Below, one piece after another: positions 8,086-16,136 of a stretch of DNA of 44,031 bases. The translations under genes and the position numbers were made by a program. The first letter of the stretch is position 1. Each line of letters starts with the position of its first letter. The notes under the pieces were generated by a model. That model was given only the letters and a program-made list of their open reading frames with translations, was not told where the DNA came from and did not search any database. Origin of the DNA: Nitrospinota bacterium (lineage in GTDB: Bacteria; UBA8248); assembly GCA_026706735.1 (NCBI GenBank), contig JAPOYD010000187.1, positions 3,741-47,771 of the forward strand. The letters are read 5' to 3'.

Positions 8086-9192
8086 ATGCGCGCCCTCATC
8101 ATCCTCATAGACGGGGGCGACCCCGCCTATTTCGAGGCTTCATCCACCCCGAACCTGGACAGCATCGCAAGCGAGGGGGCGCGCTTCACCGTTTCCTGCC
8201 AGATGCCCTCGGTCACCAACGTGAACAACGTCTCGATGATCTGCGGCGCGCCCCCCGCCGCGCACGGCATAACGGCCAACTATTTCCTGAACGCGGAGAC
8301 GGGCGAGGAAGTCTATATGGAATCGGGGGATTTCGTCCTCGCCCCCACCCTCATGGAGACGGGCCACAAGGCTGGGCGGAAGACCGCCGTCCTGGCCTCC
8401 AAACAGAAACTCTGCGACATGATCGGCAAAGGGGCGGAAACGGTCGTCACCGCGGAAGACCCGCCGGAGTGGCTCACCCGAATAGCGGGCGCAAAAGAAG
8501 ATATCTACAGCGGGGCCGTGAACCTCTGGCTCCTCCGGGCGGCGCGCGCGGTGCTGGAAGAGCAAAAGCCGGATCTTCTCTACGTCACCACCACGGACTA
8601 CCTGCAGCACAAATACGGCCCCGAAAGCGAGGAAGCCCAGGCGCACCACGCGGCGCTCGATGCGGAAATCGGACGGCTCCTCAATTGCTGGATGAGCACG
8701 CATGGTGACGGGGCGGTCTTCGTCACCGCAGACCACGGGATGCTGGATAAGACGCGGGCGCTCGACCCGGGCGTCATCCTGAGAGGTCAGGGCGTCGGCG
8801 CGGAAGCCGTGCCCATCATCAAGGACCGCTACGTCGTCCACCACGGGAACCAAGGAGGTGCGGCCTACGTTCACCTGCAAAACGAGGAGACTCTCGCCGA
8901 GGCCGTTGCCATCCTGAAAACGCACCCCGGCATCGAGGATGCGCTGACGCGGCAGGAGGCCGCCGCGCGCTTTCAGTTGATGCCCGAGCGGGTGGGCGAC
9001 ATCATGGTGCTGGCGGATTCAGAAACCGTGTTCGGCGTGATGGAAGAGGCCGAGCGCGAGGTGCGCCTGAGAAGCCACGGCTCTGTGCACGAGAGCAAGG
9101 TGCCGCTTTGGGCCTTGAACGCGCCTGAATTCACGCCGGGCGATGCGCCGCGTCATTTCGAGTGCGTCCGCTACGTGATGGAAAGGCTGTAA
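8086..9192 (+). CDS. phnA: Phosphonoacetate hydrolase-like alkaline phosphatase superfamily enzyme
   Basis: A 368-residue metal-dependent phosphoesterase-fold enzyme. Residues that would hold the two zinc ions and nucleophile of the superfamily are all present: Asp9 (IDGGDP), Thr44 in PSVTNVNN, Asp171 and His175 (TTDYLQHKYG), Asp216-His217 (TADHGM) and His331/His335 (SHGSVHE). The PSVTNVNN segment, the HGITANYFLN segment and EEVYMESGDFVLAPT resemble phosphonoacetate hydrolase (C-P bond cleavage to acetate and phosphate) more than general nucleotide pyrophosphatases. No phosphonate transporter or regulator is visible nearby, so the substrate remains an inference from family resemblance. It sits 21 bases after purD and converges on the membrane protein at 9231. 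Confidence 0.75.
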   Translation: MRALIILIDGGDPAYFEASSTPNLDSIASEGARFTVSCQMPSVTNVNNVSMICGAPPAAHGITANYFLNAETGEEVYMESGDFVLAPTLMETGHKAGRKTAVLASKQKLCDMIGKGAETVVTAEDPPEWLTRIAGAKEDIYSGAVNLWLLRAARAVLEEQKPDLLYVTTTDYLQHKYGPESEEAQAHHAALDAEIGRLLNCWMSTHGDGAVFVTADHGMLDKTRALDPGVILRGQGVGAEAVPIIKDRYVVHHGNQGGAAYVHLQNEETLAEAVAILKTHPGIEDALTRQEAAARFQLMPERVGDIMVLADSETVFGVMEEAEREVRLRSHGSVHESKVPLWALNAPEFTPGDAPRHFECVRYVMERL

Positions 9193-9230
9193 TACGGAAT
9201 AGCTGCTGGCCGCGCGAATCGGACGCGCCC

Positions 9231-9614
9231 TCAGGGATTGCGCTTCATCCAGGGGAATTTCTCGTCGACGCCCGGCCAGATTTCACGGATGGCGAAAAAA
9301 CATATCGCTATCCAGATGGCGAGGCCCACGTCGAAGCCCTCGAGCACCCGCACCATCCAGATGAAATCGAAGACCCCCAGCACCAGGACCGAGAGATAGC
9401 AGCACCACGCGAACCCCCGCAGGGTCGCCAAGCCTAAGGCGCACAACGCCGCCCCCGCCCCCAGCGTCGCCCAGCCGTAGCCCACCCTGCCCGGCTGGTT
9501 CATGTACATGGCGGACGCGGTGAAAATGAGGAGCAGCGCGCCGACCAGCAGCGTGGTCCTGGCCGCGCGCTGCGCGTCGAACGCTCTTTCTTCGCTTACG
9601 GGGGGTTCGTTCAT
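9231..9614 (-). CDS. Small four-helix membrane protein of unknown function
   Basis: A 127-residue protein with a short polar N-terminus (about 18 residues) and four hydrophobic segments at roughly 20-41, 46-67, 69-92 and 94-113. The third contains CCYLSVLVLGVFDFIW. The polar C-terminus ends in WMKRNP. I do not recognise a family. The ATG at 9614 follows a GAGAG-type ribosome binding site. It is divergent from the alcohol dehydrogenase (129-base gap) and convergent with the phosphonoacetate-hydrolase-like gene (38-base gap), so it is probably a monocistronic unit. Confidence 0.7.
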   Translation of the reverse strand: MNEPPVSEERAFDAQRAARTTLLVGALLLIFTASAMYMNQPGRVGYGWATLGAGAALCALGLATLRGFAWCCYLSVLVLGVFDFIWMVRVLEGFDVGLAIWIAICFFAIREIWPGVDEKFPWMKRNP

Positions 9615-9670
9615 TTTCTCTCGCTTTCCCTTCGGACGCCGCCCTGTGAGGGTACGCCATCCGCTCCTCG

Positions 9671-9700
9671 TTGCCTAGCCGTTCTCCCGTGTGGTGTAAT
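9671..9700 (+). promoter_or_regulatory. Candidate promoter for the alcohol dehydrogenase gene
   Basis: TTGCCT at 9671-9676 and TGTAAT at 9695-9700 are 18 bases apart, 44 bases before the TTG start at 9744. Both hexamers deviate from consensus, so this is a plausible but unproven assignment within a divergent intergenic region. Confidence 0.35.
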
Positions 9701-9743
9701 CGCAGGGCTGAAATCCCATTCATTTATTTGAGGAGGATGCCCC

Positions 9744-10784
9744 TTGAAGGCGATGGTGCTGAGAGAACCGGGAAAACCCTTTGTCGAGGAAGAGTATCCG
9801 GACCCCGTGGCAGGGCCGGGGGAAGCGGTCGCGAAGATACTGGCCTGCGGCGCGGGGCTGACTATCCACCACGCCCGCATGGGCCGGGTGCCGGGGGTGA
9901 GCTACCCCCTCATCATCGGGCACGAGATCACCGCCGTCATCACCGCCCTGGGCGAGGGCGTGGAGGGCCTCCAGGAGGGCGACGCGGTGACCGCCCATTT
10001 CTACGTCACCTGCGGGAGGTGCAAGTGGTGCCTCATCAACCGCGAGACGCTGTGCGAGAACTTCACGGGCTACATCGGCCGCCAGGTGCAGGGCGCCTAT
10101 GCCGAATACATCAAGCTGCCCGCGCGGAATTTCATCAAAATCCCCGCCGGGCTGGATTATGAGAAGGACGCGGCGGAGGTCTCCGTCATCTGCGACGCAA
10201 TCGCCACCCCGTATAAAGTAACGAAGCGCGCGCGCATCGCGCCGCTCGAGAACGTGGCCGTCATCGGCGCGGGCGGCGGCGTGGGCATCCACATGGTGAT
10301 GATGGCCAAGTGGGCGCACGCCAGGGTCATCGCCGTGGACGTCGCGGCGAACAAGCTCGGCAAGTGCCGCGACGTGGGCGCAGACGAGGCCGTCGACGCA
10401 TCACAGGGAGACGTGGCGGGCGCGCTCATGGACCTGACGGGCGGGGAGGGCGTGGACGTGGTGGTCGATTTCGTCTCCTCGGCCTCCACGATGGAAGCGG
10501 GCGTCCAGGCCCTGGGAACCGGCGGTCGCCTCGTGACGCTGGGCGGAACGGGGCAGCCGTTCCAGGCTGCGGCGCGCGATATGGTGACAAAAGAACTCGA
10601 ACTCATCGGCAGCCGATACTGCTCGAAACAGGAGATCAAGGAATCGCTCGACCTCGTGGCGCGGGGCGACGTCTGGCCCGTGGTGACGGAGACCTACGCG
10701 TTCAACGTCGAAGAGGTCGAAAAGGTACACGAACGTCTGGAAGTAGCGGCCGTCACGGGCCGCGCCGTCATCGTGATGGATTAG
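9744..10784 (+). CDS. Zinc-type medium-chain alcohol dehydrogenase
   Basis: A 346-residue MDR-family oxidoreductase, NAD(P)-dependent by family. The catalytic part has Cys in LACGAGLT and His-Glu in IIGHEITA. The structural zinc lobe is present as CGRCKWC with a fourth Cys in ETLC. The Rossmann domain starts at VAVIGAGGGVGIHMVMMAK (about residue 172) with an acidic residue ending strand 2 (AVDV), which suggests NAD preference. The TTG start at 9744 is set by AGGAGG 7 bases upstream; the in-frame ATG at 9753 is too far. The substrate is unknown: no pathway neighbour accompanies it. It resembles MDR enzymes acting on alcohols or acyl-CoA alcohols. Confidence 0.85.
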   Translation: MKAMVLREPGKPFVEEEYPDPVAGPGEAVAKILACGAGLTIHHARMGRVPGVSYPLIIGHEITAVITALGEGVEGLQEGDAVTAHFYVTCGRCKWCLINRETLCENFTGYIGRQVQGAYAEYIKLPARNFIKIPAGLDYEKDAAEVSVICDAIATPYKVTKRARIAPLENVAVIGAGGGVGIHMVMMAKWAHARVIAVDVAANKLGKCRDVGADEAVDASQGDVAGALMDLTGGEGVDVVVDFVSSASTMEAGVQALGTGGRLVTLGGTGQPFQAAARDMVTKELELIGSRYCSKQEIKESLDLVARGDVWPVVTETYAFNVEEVEKVHERLEVAAVTGRAVIVMD

Positions 10785-10802
10785 GCTTCAGGCGTCGGCC
10801 GG

Positions 10803-11555
10803 TTAGTTGGCGATCTTCCACTGCCCGTCGGGCTGTCTGCAGGCGGTGCCGTAGGCGCTTTGCTTTTTGCCATCTACGACAATCGTCTGCTGGAATTCCC
10901 GGCAGTACTGGTCGAGTTCGTTCTTGAAGGCCGGCCTGGGAACGACGACGCCGCACACCCGCCTGTCGGGGTTGTCCCACACGGTGCGCGTGCCGGAGCG
11001 CTGGTTCTCGAGCGCGTACTGCGTGGCGCTCGCGAGCTTGAGCTGCTCGGCCTCATCGAGATCGCGTCCAATCTGCCCGCCCACGACGCTGCCGAGCAAC
11101 ACGCCCGCAAAAGTGGCGAGCGCCTGCCCGCTCCCCTTTCCGACCTGGTGTCCGATGACGCCGCCGCCGATCGCGCCTATCACCGAGCCGAGAACCTCGT
11201 TGTCGTTGCTCGTGTAATAGACCGCGCAATCATCGTCGGAGCGATGATAGACGTAACGCTCGCGCGGATAAGACCGATAGATAACGCGCGGGCCGGTCCA
11301 CACAGGATAGCCGTACCAGACGGGCGCGACGACGCTCGGGCCGTACCAGTAGTGATGGCGAACGATAGTGCGGGGACGACGGTGACGGCGATGCCATTTG
11401 CGATGCTGACGCGCCTTGTGGTGTCGATGCGATTTATATTTATGATGCCGCTTAATTCCGTGACGCCTGCCTTGGCGCTTATCCGCCGCAGCGTCGTTTA
11501 CCAGAAAAACGACCGCCAAAACGCTCAAAGCGATGGAGAGTCCTAAACGCCTCAT
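10803..11555 (-). CDS. Glycine-zipper surface antigen, His/Arg-rich
   Basis: A 250-residue exported envelope protein. A signal peptide (residues 1-24, ending DAAA-DK) is followed by an extremely His/Lys/Arg-rich segment (about 25-68), then a Tyr/Pro-rich stretch with YWYGPSVVAPVWYGYP. A glycine-zipper 2TM domain lies around 122-160 (VIGAIGGGVIGHQVGKGSG). The C-terminal part (YCREFQQTIVVDGKKQ to ACRQPDGQWKI) matches the surface-antigen domain often found after glycine zippers in Gram-negative bacteria. The zipper would insert in the outer or inner membrane. The His-rich segment could bind metal, which is only inference. It converges on the alcohol dehydrogenase with 18 bases between. Confidence 0.8.
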   Translation of the reverse strand: MRRLGLSIALSVLAVVFLVNDAAADKRQGRRHGIKRHHKYKSHRHHKARQHRKWHRRHRRPRTIVRHHYWYGPSVVAPVWYGYPVWTGPRVIYRSYPRERYVYHRSDDDCAVYYTSNDNEVLGSVIGAIGGGVIGHQVGKGSGQALATFAGVLLGSVVGGQIGRDLDEAEQLKLASATQYALENQRSGTRTVWDNPDRRVCGVVVPRPAFKNELDQYCREFQQTIVVDGKKQSAYGTACRQPDGQWKIAN

Positions 11556-11723
11556 TTAGCCATCCTCCCTGATACTTTTCCATGCGCCCGGAAAAGACGT
11601 GACCGGCGACCTGCCTATTATACTATTCGACGCCGCAGGGTTCCATCCCATCTAAGATATTGATATTTTTATGGTTGTCGTAGTTTATCCCGAAGCGGCC
11701 TCCACACCTCTCCTGATAGTCCG

Positions 11724-12566
11724 CTACCGGCCGACTTCTATCCAAATTCGGCAGTGATCGCTCGAACCCCACTCATCGACGCTGTTCAAGGCGCGGACTG
11801 CCACGTTCTCGTGGAATCCCCGAGAAGCGAAGACATAATCGAGCTGATTCTGGGCGGTCTCGGGAGTTTGCCTCCTCGTGTAGTAGGTCGGAACGTTCTT
11901 CGTATCTTCAGGCAAGCCTTGCGGCGTGGGTTCCGCCAGCCTGCCGTTCGGGTGCTGGGGCCCGATGAACTCCAGACCCAGCGCGTCCATACGCTCGAAG
12001 ATCGTGCGATCCCGCGCCGGTAGCGCCAGCCGATTGTCGTCCGTAGCGCCATATATCGTGTTGAGGTCGCCAGCCGCCAGAATACGGTGCGTCGAGGGGT
12101 CCAAGTCGCCGATGAAAGCGGACAAGTCCGAGATGATCCGGTGGGCGGATGCGTCCGGGTAGCCTACCCCCCATTTCGTCCTGGTCGTGACATGGGGCTT
12201 GAGCCAGCGCGCATACATCGACACCGCGATGAACGGCTCCCCCTCCGCCGGGATCACCCTGGCGGCGGCGATGGTGCCGATGCCGCTGACCGGGATTTCA
12301 TCATGCTTCGCTACGCTGATTGGAAAAATACGCCTGAACCATTCGACCTCGACGCGTTCTGAGAGCTTCACGATCATCGCCCCCCTGTCGTAGAGTCCCT
12401 CCTCCCAAGGCTCCCAGGGGTCTTGAGGCCCAGCTTCGACCGGACGCTCCAAGTCGGAAGGCGGCGCATCCGCCTCCTGCAGCAAGGCGACGTCCACGTC
12501 CATCTCCAGCAGTTCCGTCCAGGGCCGTTTTCTCTTGGCGATGTTCCAGCACACGATGCGCGTCAT
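11724..12566 (-). CDS. Endonuclease/exonuclease/phosphatase (EEP) family protein
   Basis: A 280-residue enzyme of the DNase I/exonuclease III/phosphatase fold. Metal and catalytic motifs are in order: CWN near the N-terminus, LLQEAD (Glu for Mg2+), an ISMYA-like strand (VSMYARW), AAGDLNT (catalytic Asp and Asn), QLDYVFAS, and GSSDHCRIWIE with the final Asp-His pair. No signal peptide is seen, so it is likely cytoplasmic. Family members cleave DNA, RNA or phospholipid/inositol phosphates; the substrate cannot be chosen here. It lies 168 bases upstream of the surface antigen on the same strand and may have its own promoter. Confidence 0.85.
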   Translation of the reverse strand: MTRIVCWNIAKRKRPWTELLEMDVDVALLQEADAPPSDLERPVEAGPQDPWEPWEEGLYDRGAMIVKLSERVEVEWFRRIFPISVAKHDEIPVSGIGTIAAARVIPAEGEPFIAVSMYARWLKPHVTTRTKWGVGYPDASAHRIISDLSAFIGDLDPSTHRILAAGDLNTIYGATDDNRLALPARDRTIFERMDALGLEFIGPQHPNGRLAEPTPQGLPEDTKNVPTYYTRRQTPETAQNQLDYVFASRGFHENVAVRALNSVDEWGSSDHCRIWIEVGR

Positions 12567-13139
12567 GACGATGTATATGCTCCGGTTATTCTTCGACGGT
12601 TTTAATCGGGCAAGTCGGACGCGGGCACGTACTCGGTCAATTCATGCAGGTCAGTATAGATGTGGCCATTCCCGAATCAAAGGCCTCACAACACGCGGTC
12701 GTCGAAAAACTCCTTTCGGGAGCGGGAGCATTTTCTTCTCCTCGTCTGGCCGCCATATCAACCTCGCTCTGAGTATCCACCAGGACCGCTTAATCCTCTT
12801 CCCCTCACCCTGAGTAGCCGCTGAAGGTAAAACGCGACAGAGAAAGGAGCGTTTGTATCGAAGGGGCCTGCCCTCAGTCCCTCGGAGAACGCTCCCCCCC
12901 AACGCGCCTGCGAGGCGCTCCGTTTGACCCTACCTCGCCGCTCGGAGTCATCGACGGGTGGGCAGAGGACAATTAAACTGATCGTTCAAAAATAGACTTG
13001 ACGCCCTATGAGGCCTTATGAGACTTTGGTATTCAGGCAACGGGGAAAGCAGAGCGGTTGCGGACCCCGATGGACGGAAAAGACCGGGCGATGCAAAATG
13101 ATAGCCCAAAACGGCGCTGCGGCGCGGTGGGAAAGGCAC
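12567..13139 (+). other. 573-base gene-poor region with degraded repeat sequence
   Basis: I see no credible gene here. Open frames in this stretch are basic, low-information sequences. One of them reads through the dispersed repeat at 12803-12827 and gives the same PSAATQGE-like string as a spurious frame in the repeat at 16212-16319, which argues that they are repeat translations. The right part holds AT-richer sequence before the small gene at 13140. Confidence 0.6.
12803..12827 (+). repeat. Dispersed intergenic repeat, copy 1 (partial)
   Basis: This 25-base stretch (CCTCACCCTGAGTAGCCGC followed by TGAAGG) recurs at 16295-16319 in the opposite orientation with one mismatch. The partner copy is part of a larger palindromic element; here only one arm is well preserved, with degraded sequence after it. 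Confidence 0.65.
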
Positions 13140-13355
13140 ATGACACCGTATGAGACCTACAGCCTCATTGGGCAATATATTGGCCTCGGGTTGATATTCT
13201 ACGGAATATGGCAGATGCAACGCGGCACAGAATACAGGGAGCGCGAGAGCGTCCGCCGCCATGAAGAGAACATGCGAAAGCTCGATGAAAGCATGGAGGG
13301 GATGAGGGCACTCATCGAAGGGCAAAAGGTGCTCATCGAGCGAACCGGAGGCTGA
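13140..13355 (+). CDS. Small membrane-anchored coiled-coil protein
   Basis: A 71-residue protein starting MTPYETYSLIGQYIG. One hydrophobic segment (about 8-25) is followed by a charged helical region rich in Arg, Glu, Met and Leu (EERESVRRHEENM-like heptads), so it should be a membrane-anchored helix with a coiled coil. The frame is open from 13008, but ATG 13140 is preferred because it begins just before the hydrophobic segment and has GAAAGG a few bases upstream. Its start and layout resemble the protein at 37656-37988 (also MT-x-Y-x-x-Y, then a membrane segment and a Met/Glu coiled coil). No function is known to me. Confidence 0.5.
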   Translation: MTPYETYSLIGQYIGLGLIFYGIWQMQRGTEYRERESVRRHEENMRKLDESMEGMRALIEGQKVLIERTGG

Positions 13356-13436
13356 GGCCGGACCCCGCCGGTTTATTATCCAACCTTTGTGATGTTTCTG
13401 TTTTCAAAATGAGAAACTACCGAACTCCCACAAACT

Positions 13437-13465
13437 TTGAAGATTCCCGCCCCCGCCTGTAGAAT
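13437..13465 (+). promoter_or_regulatory. Candidate sigma70 promoter for the MaoC-like gene
   Basis: TTGAAG at 13437-13442 and TAGAAT at 13460-13465 are separated by 17 bases and sit 45 bases upstream of the start codon, with AGGAGG (13494-13499) between. Both hexamers are close to consensus. Confidence 0.5.
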
Positions 13466-13510
13466 CGCTTCCTGCGGAATTACACCATCATTCAGGAGGT
13501 TTCAGGTTTC

Positions 13511-13966
13511 ATGAGCGAAGGCGTTGCGTTCGAGAAATGGGAAGTGGGAAGCAAGTTCACCACCCGGGGCAGGACCATCACCGAGACCGACGTGGTGAAC
13601 TACGTCAACCTCGTGGGCTACACGGAAAGCCTGTTCCTCGACATGGAATTCTTGAGGGGAAAAGGCCACGAAAGGCGCATGGCGCCGGCCCTGTTCACCT
13701 GCGGAATCGCTGATACCCTGATCGTCCAGACGGGCGTCTTGCACGATTACGCGATCGCCCTTTTGGGCGTGGACGGCCTCGTGGCGCGCGCGCCCGTGTA
13801 CGTGGGCGATACGCTGACGGTCGAAGTCGAGACGACCGGCGTTCGCCCCTCCAGAAGCAGGCCCGACCGCGGCGTCGTCTCCACGCACCAGAGGGTGCTC
13901 AACCAGAACGGCGAGGTCGTACTCGAATACGACGTGAAGCGCATGCTGTTAAGAAGCGACGCGTGA
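13511..13966 (+). CDS. MaoC-like hotdog dehydratase
   Basis: A 151-residue single-hotdog protein of the MaoC/R-hydratase type. It starts with EKWEVGSKFTTRGRTITETDVVNYVNLVG, the family's N-terminal pattern, and ends with a VYVGDTLTVEVE strand and a QRVLNQNGEVVLEYDVKRML terminal hairpin. The usual catalytic Asp/His pair is not in its standard spacing: the loop region reads SLFLDMEFLRGKGHERRMAPALF, with Asp and His farther apart than in classical enzymes. It would act on an acyl-CoA thioester, unidentified. AGGAGG lies 11 bases upstream of ATG. The gene converges on the amidohydrolase with 10 bases between. Confidence 0.82.
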   Translation: MSEGVAFEKWEVGSKFTTRGRTITETDVVNYVNLVGYTESLFLDMEFLRGKGHERRMAPALFTCGIADTLIVQTGVLHDYAIALLGVDGLVARAPVYVGDTLTVEVETTGVRPSRSRPDRGVVSTHQRVLNQNGEVVLEYDVKRMLLRSDA

Positions 13967-13976
13967 GGCGGACGCC

Positions 13977-14954
13977 CTACAGACCGAAGAACTCTCTCGC
14001 CGTGCCGTTCCAGATTCTCTCCGCGTCTTCTGGTGAAATATCAAGCGCGTCCACCATGTCGGCGTGGCGCTTCACGGGCACCCAAGGGGCGTCGCTCGCG
14101 AACATCATGCGCGACGCGCCCATCTCCTTGAGTGAGAACTCGAGGGCCGTCTGCGAATGAACCACCGTGTCCGTGTGGAAGCGCGCGAAGTATTCGCTCG
14201 GGTCGCGCGTGATGAGTTCCTGATCCTCGCGGTAGCGCGAACTCAGGTTGTCCACCCGCCCGATGAAAAACGGAAGAGACGCGCCCCCGTGCGGCAAGAG
14301 CACCTTGAGGTTCGGGTGGCGCTCCAGCACGCCGCTCAGGATGAGCCGCAGCGCCGCCAAGCATTCATCGAACATGAAGCCTATCATCGGCCCCAGCCAG
14401 TGATCCTTGTACTGCGGCCCCGAGGGAGAAGGCCCCGGGTGTAGCACGAGCGGAACGCCGCGCTCCGCCAGCAGCCCCCACAGGGGTTCATGGGCCGGGT
14501 CGTCGATGTAGCGCCTCCCGCCGATGTAGGAGAACACCTGAAGGCCCACGAAACCAAGATCATCCACGCAGCGCTCCAGTTCGCGGCAGGCCGCGTCCAT
14601 ATCGCCGAAACCGAGCGAAGCCACCCCCCGGAACCGCCCCGGATGAAGCGCCGCCGCCTCGGCCAGGCCGTCGTTCCCGATTCGCGCGAGTTCATCCGCG
14701 TCCCCGGGGCTTTTGGCGAGGTCCGCGCCTGGAATGTTCATGCTGATTAGGGCAATATCGATTTCCTGCTCATCCATGTCGGCGAGCTTGATGGAGATGT
14801 CCAGCGCGGGAGAACGCATCGGGAGCTTTTCATCCGGGCTCGCCCACGCCCACCAGAAATCCTCCGCCCTCTCGTAGTGCGGATAATCGGAGCGGGCGGC
14901 GAGCGCTTTGACGTAGGCTTGTGGTACATGATGGGTCTGAACATCGATGCGCAT
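13977..14954 (-). CDS. ACMSD-like metal-dependent amidohydrolase / decarboxylase
   Basis: A 325-residue TIM-barrel enzyme of the amidohydrolase-2 family, which includes aminocarboxymuconate-semialdehyde decarboxylase and resorcylate decarboxylases. Metal-site motifs are visible: DVQTHHVP at the N-terminus (HxH-like), His in LVLHPGPSPSG, His in LLPHGGASLPF, and Asp in MMFASDAPWVP. Length fits the family. The reaction is likely hydrolysis or non-oxidative decarboxylation of a carboxylate ring or open-chain intermediate, which is inference. It is divergent from the Gfo/Idh oxidoreductase and convergent with the MaoC-like gene; the three could serve one catabolic route. Confidence 0.88.
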   Translation of the reverse strand: MRIDVQTHHVPQAYVKALAARSDYPHYERAEDFWWAWASPDEKLPMRSPALDISIKLADMDEQEIDIALISMNIPGADLAKSPGDADELARIGNDGLAEAAALHPGRFRGVASLGFGDMDAACRELERCVDDLGFVGLQVFSYIGGRRYIDDPAHEPLWGLLAERGVPLVLHPGPSPSGPQYKDHWLGPMIGFMFDECLAALRLILSGVLERHPNLKVLLPHGGASLPFFIGRVDNLSSRYREDQELITRDPSEYFARFHTDTVVHSQTALEFSLKEMGASRMMFASDAPWVPVKRHADMVDALDISPEDAERIWNGTAREFFGL

Positions 14955-15050
14955 GGAATTCTCCAGATATATGGTGTGAACCTTGGCATTGGACAGAGGG
15001 GATTATTCCCCCAGAATGAACCGGATGCAAATTAAAGTGAGGAGATGATT

Positions 15051-16109
15051 GTGAAAACGACAGGAGTAGCCGTCATCGGCGCGGGCGGCATCGGAACGCT
15101 CAGGGCGCATTCTTGCGCGCAAATCCCCCAGGTGGACTACCTCGCCGTGTGCGACATCGTGCCCGAGAAGCTCGACCGCCTTGCGGAGTCGGTGCGGGCC
15201 GACGTGGCGACTGAAGAATACGAAGTGGCGATTCGGGACGAGCGCGTGGGCGCCGTCATCGTCTCCTCGGACGAGGAGTTTCACCACGGCCCCGCCGCCT
15301 TGGCGGCCGAACTCGGAAAGCCCGTGCTCATCGAGAAGCCCTTCGTCCTGGACCTCGACGAGGCGGACGACATTCTCGCGAAAGCCGACGCGTCGGGCGC
15401 GGAGATTTTCGTGGGCTACACCCAGCGCTACAGAAGGCGCTTTCTGCTCGCCAAGCAGGCGGCCTTCGCCGGCCAGCTCGGCGACATCGTGATGGCGCTC
15501 GGCAAGATTTACGTCACCCGCGCCGTGGGCGAGGCGGTGGCGAGGCGCTCGCCCAACACCACGCCCTCCATCAACACGCTCACCTACATGGTCGACCTCA
15601 TCCTCTGGTACATGGAGGGGAAAAAGCCCGTCGAGGTCTACGCCCGTTCGGCGAGTTTCGTGTTCAGGAAATACAACCGCGACGATTTCCAGTGGATGAT
15701 CGTCACCTTCGACGACGGGAGCGTGGCCACGCTGGGCACGAGCTGGCTCCCGCCTCACCACTGGCCCGCCTATACGGCGACGATGGAGATCGACCTGCAA
15801 GGCACCAAAGGCTCACTGAACGTGGACGACGCGCACCGCGACGTGATTCTCGCGCCTGAGGATCCGATACCCTGCCCCTACACGCCCGAACACCAGGTGA
15901 ACGTCGCCTTCCTGGGCTCCGCCATGCCGGGGGATTTCGTGATGGGCGAGTTCTTCGGCCCGATGAAGGAGGAGACCGACGCCTTCGTGCGCCACATCCT
16001 GGGAATCGGCGGCGTGGGACTCGCCACTGGCGCGCACGCGAGAGAGGTGCTCGCCCTCACCATGGCGGCGGACCGCTCGTGCAAGGAGGGCCAACCCGTC
16101 GCGCTTTAG
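15051..16109 (+). CDS. Gfo/Idh/MocA-family oxidoreductase
   Basis: A 352-residue NAD(P)-dependent oxidoreductase of the kind acting on sugars, inositols and related polyols. The Rossmann motif VIGAGGIGTLRAHSC opens the protein, VCDIVPEK ends strand 2, and the family signature EKPFVLDLDEADDIL contains the conserved Lys of the EKP motif. The C-terminal beta domain follows, with a substrate strand GYTQRYRRRF. GTG 15051 is chosen because GAGGAG (15039-15044) lies 6 bases upstream; ATG 15045 would abut the Shine-Dalgarno directly. It has no sugar transporter or kinase next to it, so the substrate is unknown. Confidence 0.86.
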   Translation: MKTTGVAVIGAGGIGTLRAHSCAQIPQVDYLAVCDIVPEKLDRLAESVRADVATEEYEVAIRDERVGAVIVSSDEEFHHGPAALAAELGKPVLIEKPFVLDLDEADDILAKADASGAEIFVGYTQRYRRRFLLAKQAAFAGQLGDIVMALGKIYVTRAVGEAVARRSPNTTPSINTLTYMVDLILWYMEGKKPVEVYARSASFVFRKYNRDDFQWMIVTFDDGSVATLGTSWLPPHHWPAYTATMEIDLQGTKGSLNVDDAHRDVILAPEDPIPCPYTPEHQVNVAFLGSAMPGDFVMGEFFGPMKEETDAFVRHILGIGGVGLATGAHAREVLALTMAADRSCKEGQPVAL

Positions 16110-16136
16110 GCCCTGCGATGATGATGCGCGGTCGTT

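Noticed and set aside
12651..12902. A basic 83-codon minus-strand frame
   Set aside because: It reads through a dispersed repeat and shares a PSAATQGE-like string with another repeat-borne frame at 16172-16366, so both are repeat artefacts.
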